Of a DNA stretch of 44,765 nt, positions 1 through 6,411 are shown piece by piece. The DNA is from a virus. Position 1 is the first letter of the stretch, and each line of letters opens with the position of its first letter. A program made the position numbers and the translations under genes. The stretch spans positions 1 to 44,765 of IMG/VR virus record IMGVR_UViG_3300020152_000001. One strand, given 5' to 3'. Under the pieces are notes generated by a model. The model worked only from the letters and a program-made list of their open reading frames with translations. It did not search any database and was not told the DNA's origin.

Positions 1-24
1 AGTTCAGGGAGCTGGGTGAATTTC

Positions 25-222
25 TTAGTCGCCACTGTCGACCTGCTCCGCGATTAGTTGATCACCAGACTCCGTGATCAGCGGTTCGTCGGACTCGGTG
101 ACGAGGGCGAGGAGGCCTACGAAAAACTCGCCGAGGCCTCTGAGGGCTTGAGCCCATGCTGAAGTTGCGAGGACACCTAGGCTGCCGGCCCGGTGAAAGA
201 TTTGATGCCGAGGGAGACGCAT
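25..222 (-). CDS. Small virion-associated protein, unknown
   Basis: 65 aa. The C-terminal half carries two diverged copies of a short repeat, TESDEPLI and TESGDQLI, an acidic ITESGD-type pattern I have often seen in phage virion proteins. It is the last visible gene of the leftward virion operon and starts 9 nt after the preceding stop. No membrane segment, signal peptide or catalytic motif is visible. The function is unknown; placement in the virion module is an inference from context. Confidence 0.7.
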   Translation of the reverse strand: MRLPRHQIFHRAGSLGVLATSAWAQALRGLGEFFVGLLALVTESDEPLITESGDQLIAEQVDSGD

Positions 223-231
223 GGCCGGGCC

Positions 232-552
232 TTACGGCGCGGCGACGGCGACCGCTGAGATGTAGACCGTCTGGTCGTTGATCTCGGTGGGGACAGACAC
301 CCACTCGGTTTGATTGGCAGCCAGCGGACGATTCGTCGTCGCGGCTTCGGCGTTCTCGTCAGTGCTGACGATGAAGTGGCAGGCTTCGGCGGCGAACAAG
401 CGAACGAAGCGCGTGCCCGGTGTGATGGCGACGTTTGCGGCGCCGCCGCTGAAGTCGATCACTTGCTCGTTCACCGGCGGTTCCGCCGGAAACGGAACCA
501 CGACCGCGTTGTTGTCTCGGGCCAGCTCCCGGAATTGTGCGACGTACAGCAT
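232..552 (-). CDS. Hypothetical virion protein
   Basis: 106 aa, mostly predicted beta strand (for example VNEQVIDFSGGAANVAITPG), with little charge and no Cys cluster. It follows the previous gene by about 9 nt and sits downstream of the capsid and decoration genes, so a head or head-tail accessory role is likely by position only. It ends in an alanine/valine-rich tail. No family recognised. Confidence 0.75.
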   Translation of the reverse strand: MLYVAQFRELARDNNAVVVPFPAEPPVNEQVIDFSGGAANVAITPGTRFVRLFAAEACHFIVSTDENAEAATTNRPLAANQTEWVSVPTEINDQTVYISAVAVAAP

Positions 553-561
553 CGGCGGCCC

Positions 562-942
562 TTAGGTGACGTTGACGGTGAGATCGCCGGTGTTGAACCG
601 AACGGCGTTGCCGGCGACGACGGCCTCGTCACCGCCCGTCAGCGCCGCGTAGGCGATTAGATTGCCGGCGACGGCGGCATCGTAGATAGCGAAGTGAGTG
701 ACATCGGCCGCACCTTCGGCGAGACCAAAGTCGACATCGGCATCATTGGCCATGACCCCGTTCGCCGGGGCGCCGAACGAGATGAGCTTGCGGCCCGAAC
801 TATCGATGTCGTCGGTGACTTCGACGCCGGCGCCACTGGGGTCGCCGTCGAAGAGCGCGCAATATGGATCGATCTGCGGGAGGTCCGCGTTGCTGCGGAT
901 CACGTTGCAGATGCTATTGCGAAAGGCGGCGGTGAACGGCAT
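562..942 (-). CDS. Hypothetical virion protein, beta-rich
   Basis: 126 aa. The N-terminal 30 residues look helical and the rest is short beta strands with Gly/Asp turns (FDGDPSGAGVEV, SFGAPANGVMANDADVDFG). That pattern recurs in small phage head- or fibre-associated proteins. It lies in the leftward virion operon. The product is unknown; the strand-rich composition and genomic position support a structural protein. Confidence 0.75.
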   Translation of the reverse strand: MPFTAAFRNSICNVIRSNADLPQIDPYCALFDGDPSGAGVEVTDDIDSSGRKLISFGAPANGVMANDADVDFGLAEGAADVTHFAIYDAAVAGNLIAYAALTGGDEAVVAGNAVRFNTGDLTVNVT

Positions 943-991
943 CAGGTCCTCGTTACGTCAGGCTGACTGTCAGCGGTAAACGCGACTGTCG

Positions 992-1023
992 GACGAAGAC
1001 GAGCCTTAGGCTTCGTCTTCGTC
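992..1023. terminator. Long hairpin over the stop codon of the upstream virion gene
   Basis: GACGAAGACGAGCC pairs with GGCTTCGTCTTCGTC, giving 14 bp with one bulged T and a 3-nt loop. The loop is the TAA stop codon (seen as TTA on plus) of the leftward 90-aa gene. It has no T tract, so it may terminate factor-dependently or simply protect a mRNA 3' end. Confidence 0.5.
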
Positions 1024-1278
1024 GTCGTTGGTGTTGGGCAGGCCCGAACCTTCGCCGATGTTGTCGAGCCACGCTTGGCGCTCTTCGTCAGAACCATCGG
1101 GATTGGGGGTCACGGCGGCGGCTGGGGTTTCAGTTTTGGCGGCCGGTTTTGCGGCGGCGCCGGCGACAACCGGCGGCAGGCGTGAGTAGCCGAGATGCAG
1201 CACGAGGTCATTGGCGTTGAGCGGCGCGACCTCTTTCAGTTCGCCAGTCGGCGACCACACTTTTACTTTTTTCGACAC
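1006..1278 (-). CDS. Small acidic-tailed virion-operon protein
   Basis: 90 aa. Residues 1-35 form a compact segment (KVKVWSPTGELKEVAPLNAND), followed by an Ala/Pro/Lys linker and a very acidic C terminus ending NTNDDEDEA. This two-part architecture resembles small head-completion or adaptor peptides, but no family is recognised. It starts 17 nt after the upstream decoration-like gene. Its last codons form half of a long hairpin whose loop is the stop codon. Confidence 0.75.
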   Translation of the reverse strand: MSKKVKVWSPTGELKEVAPLNANDLVLHLGYSRLPPVVAGAAAKPAAKTETPAAAVTPNPDGSDEERQAWLDNIGEGSGLPNTNDDEDEA

Positions 1279-1294
1279 GTCGTTCTCCGGGAGA

Positions 1295-2032
1295 TTACTT
1301 CCCGACGAATGGGGAAGCGTATGCGTTGAAGGCGATGCTGTTGGTGCCTTGCGTGAACGTCGAGACAGTGGCCGTAGCCGGGTCGTCGTCGTTCGCAGAA
1401 GTCACAGCAGCAGAGCCCATGGGATCGCCCGCGTCGAGGAAGTTGGTGGTGATGGTCACCACTGCGCCATCAACCGTAGCCGTGCAGTCGATGGTCGATG
1501 AGTTGTTGATGGCGTCGGCCAGGGCCTGCGCCGAGTCTTCTTCGTCGGCGCCGGGATCGAGTGTCCCGTTCAAGCCGTCTTCGAAGGTGAAGGCTTCGTT
1601 GGCATCGCCATCGTCGACGGTGATTTCCAGGCCGACGAAAGCCGCTGCGTTGAACGTCACCGTGGCCGAAGAAATGGGGCCGAGTGTCGTGGTGAGTGCG
1701 AGGCGGAGAGCGGCGTCGGAATTCTCTTCGACGGTCTCGCGTGCGATGTTGAAGTAGGCTTTGCCTGCTTCGGAAACTGTGAGGGTCGAGACCACGTCGC
1801 CGCCGATCTCGGCCGCGAACTCGTAGGTCTGTCCGTCGTCAGCGGCGATGCTTTCGACATCCAGGACAACGGTGAATTGATGCTGATCGGCGTGATCGCC
1901 GGCCGAAGCCCAGTACGCAGTGAGGCGATCGAGCGGCAGCTCGTCAGTGTTCACGTCGCTGGTGACTGGGGAAAGACCCGCTGCACGGAGAACAAGCTCA
2001 CCGTCGATGAGAAATCGATTTGAGGCTTGCAT
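1295..2032 (-). CDS. Decoration-like virion protein with an inserted beta domain
   Basis: 245 aa. The first ~110 residues (NRFLIDGELVLRAAG, PLDRLTAYWAS, DQHQFTVVLDVES) and the last ~12 (IAFNAYASPFVGK) align with the neighbouring 146-aa protein, so the two are paralogues. The extra ~100 residues (about 120-230) are a separate beta-rich segment with AQALADAINNSSTIDCTATV, reminiscent of hook-IN or phage-adhesin modules. Its position next to the major capsid gene suggests a head decoration or fibre protein. The paralogy is seen; the role is inferred. Confidence 0.85.
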   Translation of the reverse strand: MQASNRFLIDGELVLRAAGLSPVTSDVNTDELPLDRLTAYWASAGDHADQHQFTVVLDVESIAADDGQTYEFAAEIGGDVVSTLTVSEAGKAYFNIARETVEENSDAALRLALTTTLGPISSATVTFNAAAFVGLEITVDDGDANEAFTFEDGLNGTLDPGADEEDSAQALADAINNSSTIDCTATVDGAVVTITTNFLDAGDPMGSAAVTSANDDDPATATVSTFTQGTNSIAFNAYASPFVGK

Positions 2033-2062
2033 GTGTAGTCTCGTGCCAGGGGTTCAGAGAGA

Positions 2063-2086
2063 CTGGGGCGGCCGAAGCCGCCCCAG
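2063..2086. terminator. Perfect 10-bp hairpin with UUCG loop
   Basis: CTGGGGCGGC and GCCGCCCCAG flank a 4-nt loop that reads TTCG on the minus strand, a stable C(UUCG)G tetraloop. It lies between the two decoration-like genes. With no T tract, it is more likely an attenuator or mRNA stabiliser than a strong intrinsic terminator. Confidence 0.6.
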
Positions 2087-2106
2087 GAGTTTCAGCGCTT
2101 CCGGTC

Positions 2107-2547
2107 TTAGTGGCCGGCGAGCGGCGCCACGTAGGCGTTCCACGCGATCGACGGCGTGGTGCCGCCGACGTTCATGTTCACCGTGAGGTGGGTCGCATCG
2201 GCTTGGGCGGCCTTGAGGGCTTCGCGGGTGACCACGAAGACATGGCGGCCGACGTTGGCGACGCTGCGGCTTTCGAGAACCACGTCCGCGCCGGCTGCGT
2301 CGTTGCCGACAGAGATTTCCGCGACGTAGGTCTCGTTGGTGTCGGCGACATCACGCGACTCGGTTTCGACGATAACCGCGAACTGATGCGGGACCGCACG
2401 TTCGTCGGAGTCGTTCCAATAAGCCGACAGCTTGTCGAGCGCGATGGCGCTGGAGCGGGTGTCAGCGGTGACGGGCGCTTGATCAGCCTCACGCAGCACG
2501 AGGCTGGCGTCAAACTCGAAGCGGTTCAGGGAAGGCTTCACAGTCAT
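2107..2547 (-). CDS. Decoration-like virion protein (short paralogue)
   Basis: 146 aa. It shares N- and C-terminal blocks with the 245-aa neighbour: NRFEFDASLVLREAD, LDKLSAYWNDSD, PHQFAVIVETES, and the ending IAWNAYVAPLAGH. It lacks that protein's inserted domain, so it probably shows the ancestral single-domain form. It lies directly downstream of the major capsid gene behind a GC-rich hairpin. A capsid decoration or stabilising role is inferred from position and beta-rich composition. Confidence 0.85.
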   Translation of the reverse strand: MTVKPSLNRFEFDASLVLREADQAPVTADTRSSAIALDKLSAYWNDSDERAVPHQFAVIVETESRDVADTNETYVAEISVGNDAAGADVVLESRSVANVGRHVFVVTREALKAAQADATHLTVNMNVGGTTPSIAWNAYVAPLAGH

Positions 2548-2592
2548 TTGGGGATTTCCTTCAGAAGAGATGGAGGACGGGCCGTAGGTTGT

Positions 2593-2612
2593 GGGAGGGG
2601 TTGCCCCCTCCC
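2593..2612. terminator. GC-rich hairpin after the major capsid gene
   Basis: GGGAGGGG and CCCCTCCC form an 8-bp stem with a 4-nt loop, just past the capsid stop codon in the leftward direction. It could lower read-through so that the capsid gene is expressed above the genes downstream. Confidence 0.6.
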
Positions 2613-2619
2613 TCAGCCA

Positions 2620-3549
2620 TTAGGCGGTGACGGCCGCGTTGGTGATGCCCCAGATGCGCGCGGCAGCGCGGCCGTGCATGGCCGCGAGGCCAATCAGCCA
2701 TTCGATACGCGTGCGGAAGACCGGCTTCGCGTCGAGTTCGCCGAGGTCTTCGACCTCCATGACGCCGTTTTGCAGGCCCACGATCTTGCCGTCGCCGATC
2801 GACAGGACGTACAGCGACGTTTCCGTCTGCGAGTCCGCCGAAGGACCGGCTTCGTTGAAGTCGATGATGCGCTGGCCCTGGTCGTCGTAGTCGGCGATCA
2901 GGATCGGCAGGTCGTTGTAGCGGGTCACGCGGAAGCCGAACTCGTCGGTGTCCACGGTGATGTCGCCGCCCACGCCTTGGCGAGCCGCAGTTTGCAGCTT
3001 CCGGCGCATGGCCTTCGACATCAGGAGGTGGGTCGGGTTGTCGACGGCATCGATCGCGGCGTCGAGGACTTCGAGCGACAGCGGGCCGTCGACGTTTTGC
3101 GCGGCGGTCGGGCCAAAGAGCTGGCCACCGACGATGCGCTTACGCAGACCGTCGAATTCGCGCGGGTTGGCTTCGGAGTCGCCATTGACCATCTTCGCGG
3201 CGAGGTGGAGGGACAGAGCCTTCACCTTCATGGCTTCGTGCTGCGAGCGCACGCCTTCGCCGCGCGTCTTGATCAGCGCCTTGTCAACGTCCAAGTCGCC
3301 GCCCGCGATGCGGAGCACTTCGACTTGCGGGTTGATGATGCCCGTCGATTCCGAATAGGCTTCGTTGTAGCCACGGAACGCGACGCCAGGGAGCTTGCCT
3401 TCCTGGTTGTATGCGAGCGAGCCGCCCGGAATGTCTTCGAACGGAAGCGCACGCAGCAGGTCGCTGTTGCGCGCGAACATTTCGATGATAGCCGCCCGCT
3501 TGACGTTGCCGTCGTTGAGCTTGGAGGCTTCCATAAGAGTCAGAGCCAC
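2620..3549 (-). CDS. Major capsid protein
   Basis: 309 aa. Position (after a scaffold-like gene, before decoration-like genes) and sequence fit a HK97-fold major capsid protein. The N terminus LMEASKLNDGNVKRAAIIEMFARNS is helical. It is followed by LPFEDIPGGSLAYNQ, a central conserved-looking stretch (DVDKALIKTRGEGVRSQHEAMKV), a helix-rich region (PTHLLMSKAMRRKLQ) and a C-terminal strand region containing RTRIEWLIGLA. No separate protease domain or delta-domain is evident. It would polymerise into the icosahedral shell. It is flanked by hairpins on both sides, consistent with a highly translated separate message. Confidence rests on context and general pattern, not on a database match. Confidence 0.88.
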   Translation of the reverse strand: MALTLMEASKLNDGNVKRAAIIEMFARNSDLLRALPFEDIPGGSLAYNQEGKLPGVAFRGYNEAYSESTGIINPQVEVLRIAGGDLDVDKALIKTRGEGVRSQHEAMKVKALSLHLAAKMVNGDSEANPREFDGLRKRIVGGQLFGPTAAQNVDGPLSLEVLDAAIDAVDNPTHLLMSKAMRRKLQTAARQGVGGDITVDTDEFGFRVTRYNDLPILIADYDDQGQRIIDFNEAGPSADSQTETSLYVLSIGDGKIVGLQNGVMEVEDLGELDAKPVFRTRIEWLIGLAAMHGRAAARIWGITNAAVTA

Positions 3550-3601
3550 GGTGGTCTCCCAGAGGTCAGTTGGACTTACGTTGTCGGGCCAGATTTACTG
3601 T

Positions 3602-3667
3602 CCTCGGCTGGCCCAGCTGACCGAGGTAATTTTGCCTTACGTCGGCAGACGCACTGCGCCCGCCGAC
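3602..3667. terminator. Two tandem hairpins between scaffold and capsid genes
   Basis: CCTCGG pairs with CCGAGG around a 13-nt loop (3602-3626), and GTCGGC pairs with GCCGAC around a 15-nt loop (3641-3667). They occupy the ~160-nt gap between the scaffold stop and the capsid start. They may be an attenuator or processing site that sets the scaffold:capsid ratio. Confidence 0.5.
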
Positions 3668-3712
3668 AAAAGACGTGATGTCACTGAAACCCGGGAAGCG
3701 CGGCGCCGCCGC

Positions 3713-4513
3713 TTATTGCGCACCGAGTTTGTATTGGTGGGCGAGAGCCAGACGCTTCTCAGGAGCGAGCTTGTTGAACTGCTCCATCGTCATGCCGTTT
3801 GGCAGCGTCTTGCCGTTTCCACCGTTGTTGCCGCCGCCGTTGGCACCGCCACCGTTCGACTGCTTGAAGAAGTACGGAGCTTCTTCCTTGAGCTTGCCGA
3901 GCCATTCGAGCGGAGTCATCGCCGAGACGCCGTCTGCGCCATAGATGATGGCTTCGCCTTGCAAGGGGACGACACTGCCGTCATCCTTGACTTTGAAGAC
4001 CTTCGATGCGCGTTCCACGATGTCCGTGAGCGCACGAGCTTCGGCGCCAGACTTCGGGTCGAGCACAGCGTCGGTGATCACGCGATCAATGACCGAACGC
4101 CGATATTTGTTGTCGAACTCACCGGCGTTCTTTTCCGCCGCGACGCGCGCTTGTTCAGCAGCGAGCAGTCGTTGTTCGTAGCCCTGCTTCATCGACTCGA
4201 CACGCCGGGCGACTTCCGCCTCGATGTTGTCCGAGCCCTTGAGCTTGCCGTCCTTCACCTGCTGATCGACCGTCTTCAGACGTTCGACTTCAGTCTTGAA
4301 GCCATCGAAGTCGTCGCCGATCAGCGGCGCCAGAACATCGATCTTTTGCTTCAGACCATCACGTTCCTGGCTGATCTTCAGGTTGTTGTCGCGGAATTCG
4401 TCGAGCTTGGCCTTCGGGACCACGTTGACGACGAACTTGCCTTCAACTTCCTTCGCAGCTTCCTTGAGACCGTCCGGAATCGCTTCCATCGTGTCGAACG
4501 TAATGTCAGGCAT
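3713..4513 (-). CDS. Scaffolding-like capsid assembly protein
   Basis: 266 aa. Residues ~50-135 are strongly coiled-coil (ISQERDGLKQKID, VARRVESMKQGYEQRLLAAEQAR). A Gly/Asn-rich flexible linker follows near residue 220 (SNGGGANGGGNN), and a short C-terminal helical segment (MEQFNKLAPEKRLALA) ends the protein. This is the usual layout of phage scaffold proteins: an elongated helical body and a C-terminal capsid-binding tail. It is the first gene of the leftward capsid operon and lies behind its own promoter with a ~155-nt structured leader. Confidence 0.85.
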   Translation of the reverse strand: MPDITFDTMEAIPDGLKEAAKEVEGKFVVNVVPKAKLDEFRDNNLKISQERDGLKQKIDVLAPLIGDDFDGFKTEVERLKTVDQQVKDGKLKGSDNIEAEVARRVESMKQGYEQRLLAAEQARVAAEKNAGEFDNKYRRSVIDRVITDAVLDPKSGAEARALTDIVERASKVFKVKDDGSVVPLQGEAIIYGADGVSAMTPLEWLGKLKEEAPYFFKQSNGGGANGGGNNGGNGKTLPNGMTMEQFNKLAPEKRLALAHQYKLGAQ

Positions 4514-4668
4514 TCTTACCTCCCCGAGGTATTGAGTTGGACGAGCAGACCCTGCTTGCCGCCTCCCCGACCCTCGGAGAGGACTTTATGGGTTCCGGGC
4601 CCGAGAGCCCGGAGGTGCCGGCGGATGCACCGCGCGGCGTTGATTCCCGTGTGAGGGATACTGACGAG

Positions 4669-4696
4669 AGTTAACCAAACTGACCACAAAGGTCAA
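4669..4696 (-). promoter_or_regulatory. Promoter of the capsid operon
   Basis: On the minus strand TTGACC, 16-nt spacer, TTAACT, with G immediately before the -10. The -35 is preceded by TATA. The transcript would have a ~150-nt leader containing a perfect 7-bp hairpin (TCCGGGC/GCCCGGA, plus positions 4594-4613) before the scaffold start. Confidence 0.65.
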
Positions 4697-4717
4697 TATA
4701 GCTAACGGCTCACCGGC

Positions 4718-5035
4718 TCACTTTTTCTGTCCCGGCATCGCTTGTCCGCAGTGCGGGCACGGCGGCGGGGCGTTTTGTGCCGCGAGCTTCGCCTTCCACT
4801 CTGCGATTGCGCTGTTGCCGTGAGCCGTGACGACGTGATCCTCTTCGAAAGTCTCGGAGACGTAGTAGTCGTCACCGAGAAGCGGCTTCACGTGCCGGCG
4901 ACGAGACTTTAGGCGCCGGATCGTGATCTTAGCCGAGGCCATGTAGCCGTACATCCCGGGCTCATGGTCCTCTTCGATCGAGAGGATGGTCTCGCGAATG
5001 ACGCCGCGAGCGCGATCGGCCATGACGGCCTCCAT
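4718..5035 (-). CDS. Hypothetical protein with C-terminal CxxC motif
   Basis: 105 aa. The N-terminal part is charged (RARGVIRETILSIEEDHEP, IRRLKSRRRHV). The C terminus ends in PCPHCGQAMPG, a half zinc-ribbon that could bind metal only as a dimer or with other ligands. It is the last gene of the tRNA/RNA block, just downstream of tRNA-Pro, and its start lies 9 nt past the tRNA 3' end, so it is probably co-transcribed with the tRNAs. Function unknown. Confidence 0.7.
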   Translation of the reverse strand: MEAVMADRARGVIRETILSIEEDHEPGMYGYMASAKITIRRLKSRRRHVKPLLGDDYYVSETFEEDHVVTAHGNSAIAEWKAKLAAQNAPPPCPHCGQAMPGQKK

Positions 5036-5043
5036 GTGCGAAA

Positions 5044-5120
5044 CTGGTCAGGGCGGAGAGATTCGAACTCCCGACCCCCTGTATCCAAAACAGGTGCGCT
5101 ACCAGCTGCGCTACGCCCTG
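5044..5120 (-). tRNA. tRNA-Pro(UGG)
   Basis: Complete cloverleaf: 7-bp acceptor CAGGCG-type stem (CAGGGCG/CGCCCTG), D-arm GCGC/GCGC, anticodon stem CCTGT/ACAGG with loop TTTGGAT (anticodon TGG), T-arm GGGAG-TTCGAAT-CTCTC, discriminator A, encoded CCA. Confidence 0.95.
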
Positions 5121-5134
5121 ATCTGACCTCTCGC

Positions 5135-5287
5135 TTAGTGCGAGGGTCGCGGTCGAGCGGACGCGCGAGCGCGTTGGTTTTTGCCGAAGCCCCAGCCGTT
5201 ACGCTGGGCGCGAAGAACCGTGCCCCCGTCGAAGACGACGAGAGCGGTGATAAGCAACAGCACTAGCAGCAGGCTGACGAAGTCCAT
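5135..5287 (-). CDS. 50-aa single-pass membrane protein between tRNAs
   Basis: A hydrophobic N-terminal helix (SLLLVLLLITALVVF, residues ~4-18) is followed by a basic, Arg/Pro-rich tail. An AGGA-type ribosome-binding site lies about 8 nt before the ATG. It fills the gap between tRNA-Leu and tRNA-Pro almost exactly, and would be translated from the tRNA precursor or its processed fragment. Function unknown. The composition would fit a small inner-membrane effector, but nothing specific supports that. Confidence 0.6.
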   Translation of the reverse strand: MDFVSLLLVLLLITALVVFDGGTVLRAQRNGWGFGKNQRARASARPRPSH

Positions 5288-5300
5288 CGTCGTGATCCTT

Positions 5301-5378
5301 TGGTGCCGCGTGTGAGTGTCGAACTCACCCTGGACGGTTTCTGAGACCGTTGCCTCTACCAACGTGGGCTAACGCGGC
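5301..5378 (-). tRNA. tRNA-Leu(CAG), unusual short variable arm
   Basis: Acceptor GCCGCGT/ACGCGGC, anticodon stem ACGGT/ACCGT with loop CTCAGAA (anticodon CAG), T-arm GTGAG-TTCGACA-CTCAC, discriminator A, encoded CCA. The variable region is only 5 nt (CCAGG). Bacterial tRNA-Leu normally has a long class II arm, so charging identity is open. Confidence 0.85.
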
Positions 5379-5391
5379 AGAAGAGGGTCGG

Positions 5392-5469
5392 TGGTCGCGG
5401 GGGTCGGATTTGAACCGACGACCTACTGGTTATGAGCCAGCCGAGCTAACCGGACTGCTCCACCCCGCA
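5392..5469 (-). tRNA. tRNA-Met(CAU), initiator-like
   Basis: Acceptor TGCGGGG/CCCCGCG (position 1-72 is a U-G pair rather than Watson-Crick), anticodon loop CTCATAA, T-arm GTCGG-TTCAAAT-CCGAC, encoded ACCA. The overall sequence resembles bacterial initiator tRNA (CGGGG body, GTCGGTTCAAATCC T-arm), but the three G-C pairs expected in the anticodon stem are not all present. Confidence 0.9.
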
Positions 5470-5540
5470 GAAATTGGCGCTCCGAATAACGCCTCGGAAC
5501 TACGGCGACGTGGATTTTGGGCGGCACGTTCGCCCCGAAT

Positions 5541-5618
5541 TGGCAAAGGTCTAGGGAATCGAACCCTACTAGAACGGTTTTGGAGACCGACGCCTAACAC
5601 CAGCCGAGCCCGACCAAT
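5541..5618 (-). tRNA. tRNA-Trp(CCA), degenerate acceptor stem
   Basis: Anticodon loop CTCCAAA in the context GGTCTCCAAAACC, typical of tRNA-Trp; T-arm TAGGG-TTCGATT-CCCTA; G discriminator and encoded CCA. The acceptor is ATTGGTC/GACCTTT, so pairs 2-71 and 3-70 are U-U mismatches, and pair 27-43 is also mismatched. It may be decaying, or corrected by editing or tolerated. Confidence 0.75.
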
Positions 5619-5999
5619 CTCTGATCGGCATGCCGGCCGATCGAGTTAGCGGTTCACCTGCCATCGATGGGCGGGACGCGTCACTGTCTCAAACTCCAAA
5701 TCCGAAAGCCGACGCGTACTCTCGCAGAGGCGTCAGCCGTGTTGTCGAGATCGAGAACTGAAGCCCGTAGGGACTCGGGCTCCCTTTCGCGAGAATTCCT
5801 AATGGGGCGTCGGCCCTTCCCCGACAACGTCGCTCATCAAGGCGACGACCCCTGGTGCTGGGCGCGGGTTCACCGCTTCCCGGAAGCGGCACCTACACGT
5901 GGCAGGGCCGTCAGTATTAGAGGCCGGTACTGACCGCTCATCGCCGCTCTTCTCCGCGAACGGAGCGCATTCAAGCGTGTCGGACTTTCTCGACCTCGC
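5619..5999 (-). ncRNA. Candidate structured non-coding RNA, segment A
   Basis: About 380 nt without a convincing gene, downstream of the tmRNA and upstream of tRNA-Trp in the same leftward transcript. It is dense in perfect stems: GTCAGTA/TACTGAC (5910-5934), AGCCCG/CGGGCT (5762-5781), CTCCG-cgaa-CGGAG (5952-5965), GTCGC/GCGAC (about 5829-5846) inside an outer GGGG..CGTCG/CGACG..CCCC stem, and GATCGGC/GCCGATC (5623-5642). No tRNA T-arm is present. The sequence GAGAAAGTCCG resembles an RNase P signature, but the other RNase P conserved blocks are missing. Family unknown. Confidence 0.55.
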
Positions 6000-6377
6000 T
6001 TCCCGGGCCTCTCGACCCCAGAAGAAGAATTTGGAGCAGGGACGAGGGTTACACTCCCTCGCGAATTTCACCCGACCTCGCGGCCGGCCCCACGTAAATG
6101 CGCCGGGTTCTGTTGCCGGGCCCCGGCGGCCCCGCTCCGCGCCCTTAGGCCGCGCGAGCAAACTCTTGGTTGTCGTTCGCAGTTGAACGCCACCTGCCCC
6201 GCGCCTGTCGATACCTACTTCGCCCCCATCACCTACCCACCGAACACCCTCCACGGGTCCGGGGTCGTGAGGCCCCTGGCGGCCCCGAGTCACGAATGGG
6301 CCGGCCGATGAGTATGTGGTGGAGGCGGCGGGTGCCGCCCCCGCGTCCAGACACAAAGCCCTCGCTTTCGCAAGGAG
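6000..6377 (-). ncRNA. ssrA: tmRNA, circularly permuted two-piece form
   Basis: Acceptor piece first: GGACGCGGG, 7-nt loop, CCCGCC, GCCTCC, ACCA (ends at plus 6317), matching the classic tmRNA 3' end. After ~90 nt of spacer, the coding piece begins GGGGGCGAAG..ATCGACAGG (plus 6227 downward). GGGGGCG pairs with CGCCTCC to close the acceptor stem across the two pieces, which defines the permutation. The tag frame (plus 6180-6145) reads ANDNQEFARAA then TAA, with resume codon GCG. A CCCGGC-AACAGAA-CCCGGC-type pseudoknot region follows. Role: ribosome rescue and peptide tagging for proteolysis. Odd: the T-loop is GGCGGCA, not TTCRANN. The outer boundaries are approximate. Confidence 0.9.
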
Positions 6378-6383
6378 CCGTGA

Positions 6384-6411
6384 TGTAAGCATGCCTTACG
6401 CTTGATGTCAA
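6384..6411 (-). promoter_or_regulatory. Promoter of the tmRNA/tRNA block
   Basis: Minus strand TTGACA, 16 nt, CTTACA with G before it. The spacer carries AAGCGTAAG, the element shared with other promoters here. It overlaps the stop codon of the upstream gene and would start transcription near plus 6377, just ahead of the tmRNA acceptor piece. Confidence 0.75.

Noticed and set aside
2020-3678. 552-codon open frame on plus strand opposite the capsid gene
   Set aside because: It mirrors the major capsid gene and neighbours on the other strand; Arg/Asp-rich composition is typical of an antisense shadow in high-GC DNA, and there is no ribosome-binding site.
3395-4654. 419-codon open frame on plus strand opposite the scaffold gene
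   Set aside because: Shadow of the scaffold-like gene; no independent evidence.
5850-5910. Extra tRNA ending GCCCAGCACCA
   Set aside because: A CCA-like end is present but there is no matching 5' acceptor strand and no T-loop.
5940-6020. RNase P RNA, because GAGAAAGTCCG resembles its conserved block I
   Set aside because: The other universal RNase P blocks (ACAGAA..CCCGGCTTA 3' end, GGTGAAA..GGTAAGAG) are not in the expected order. The nearby ACAGAACCCGG belongs to the tmRNA coding piece.
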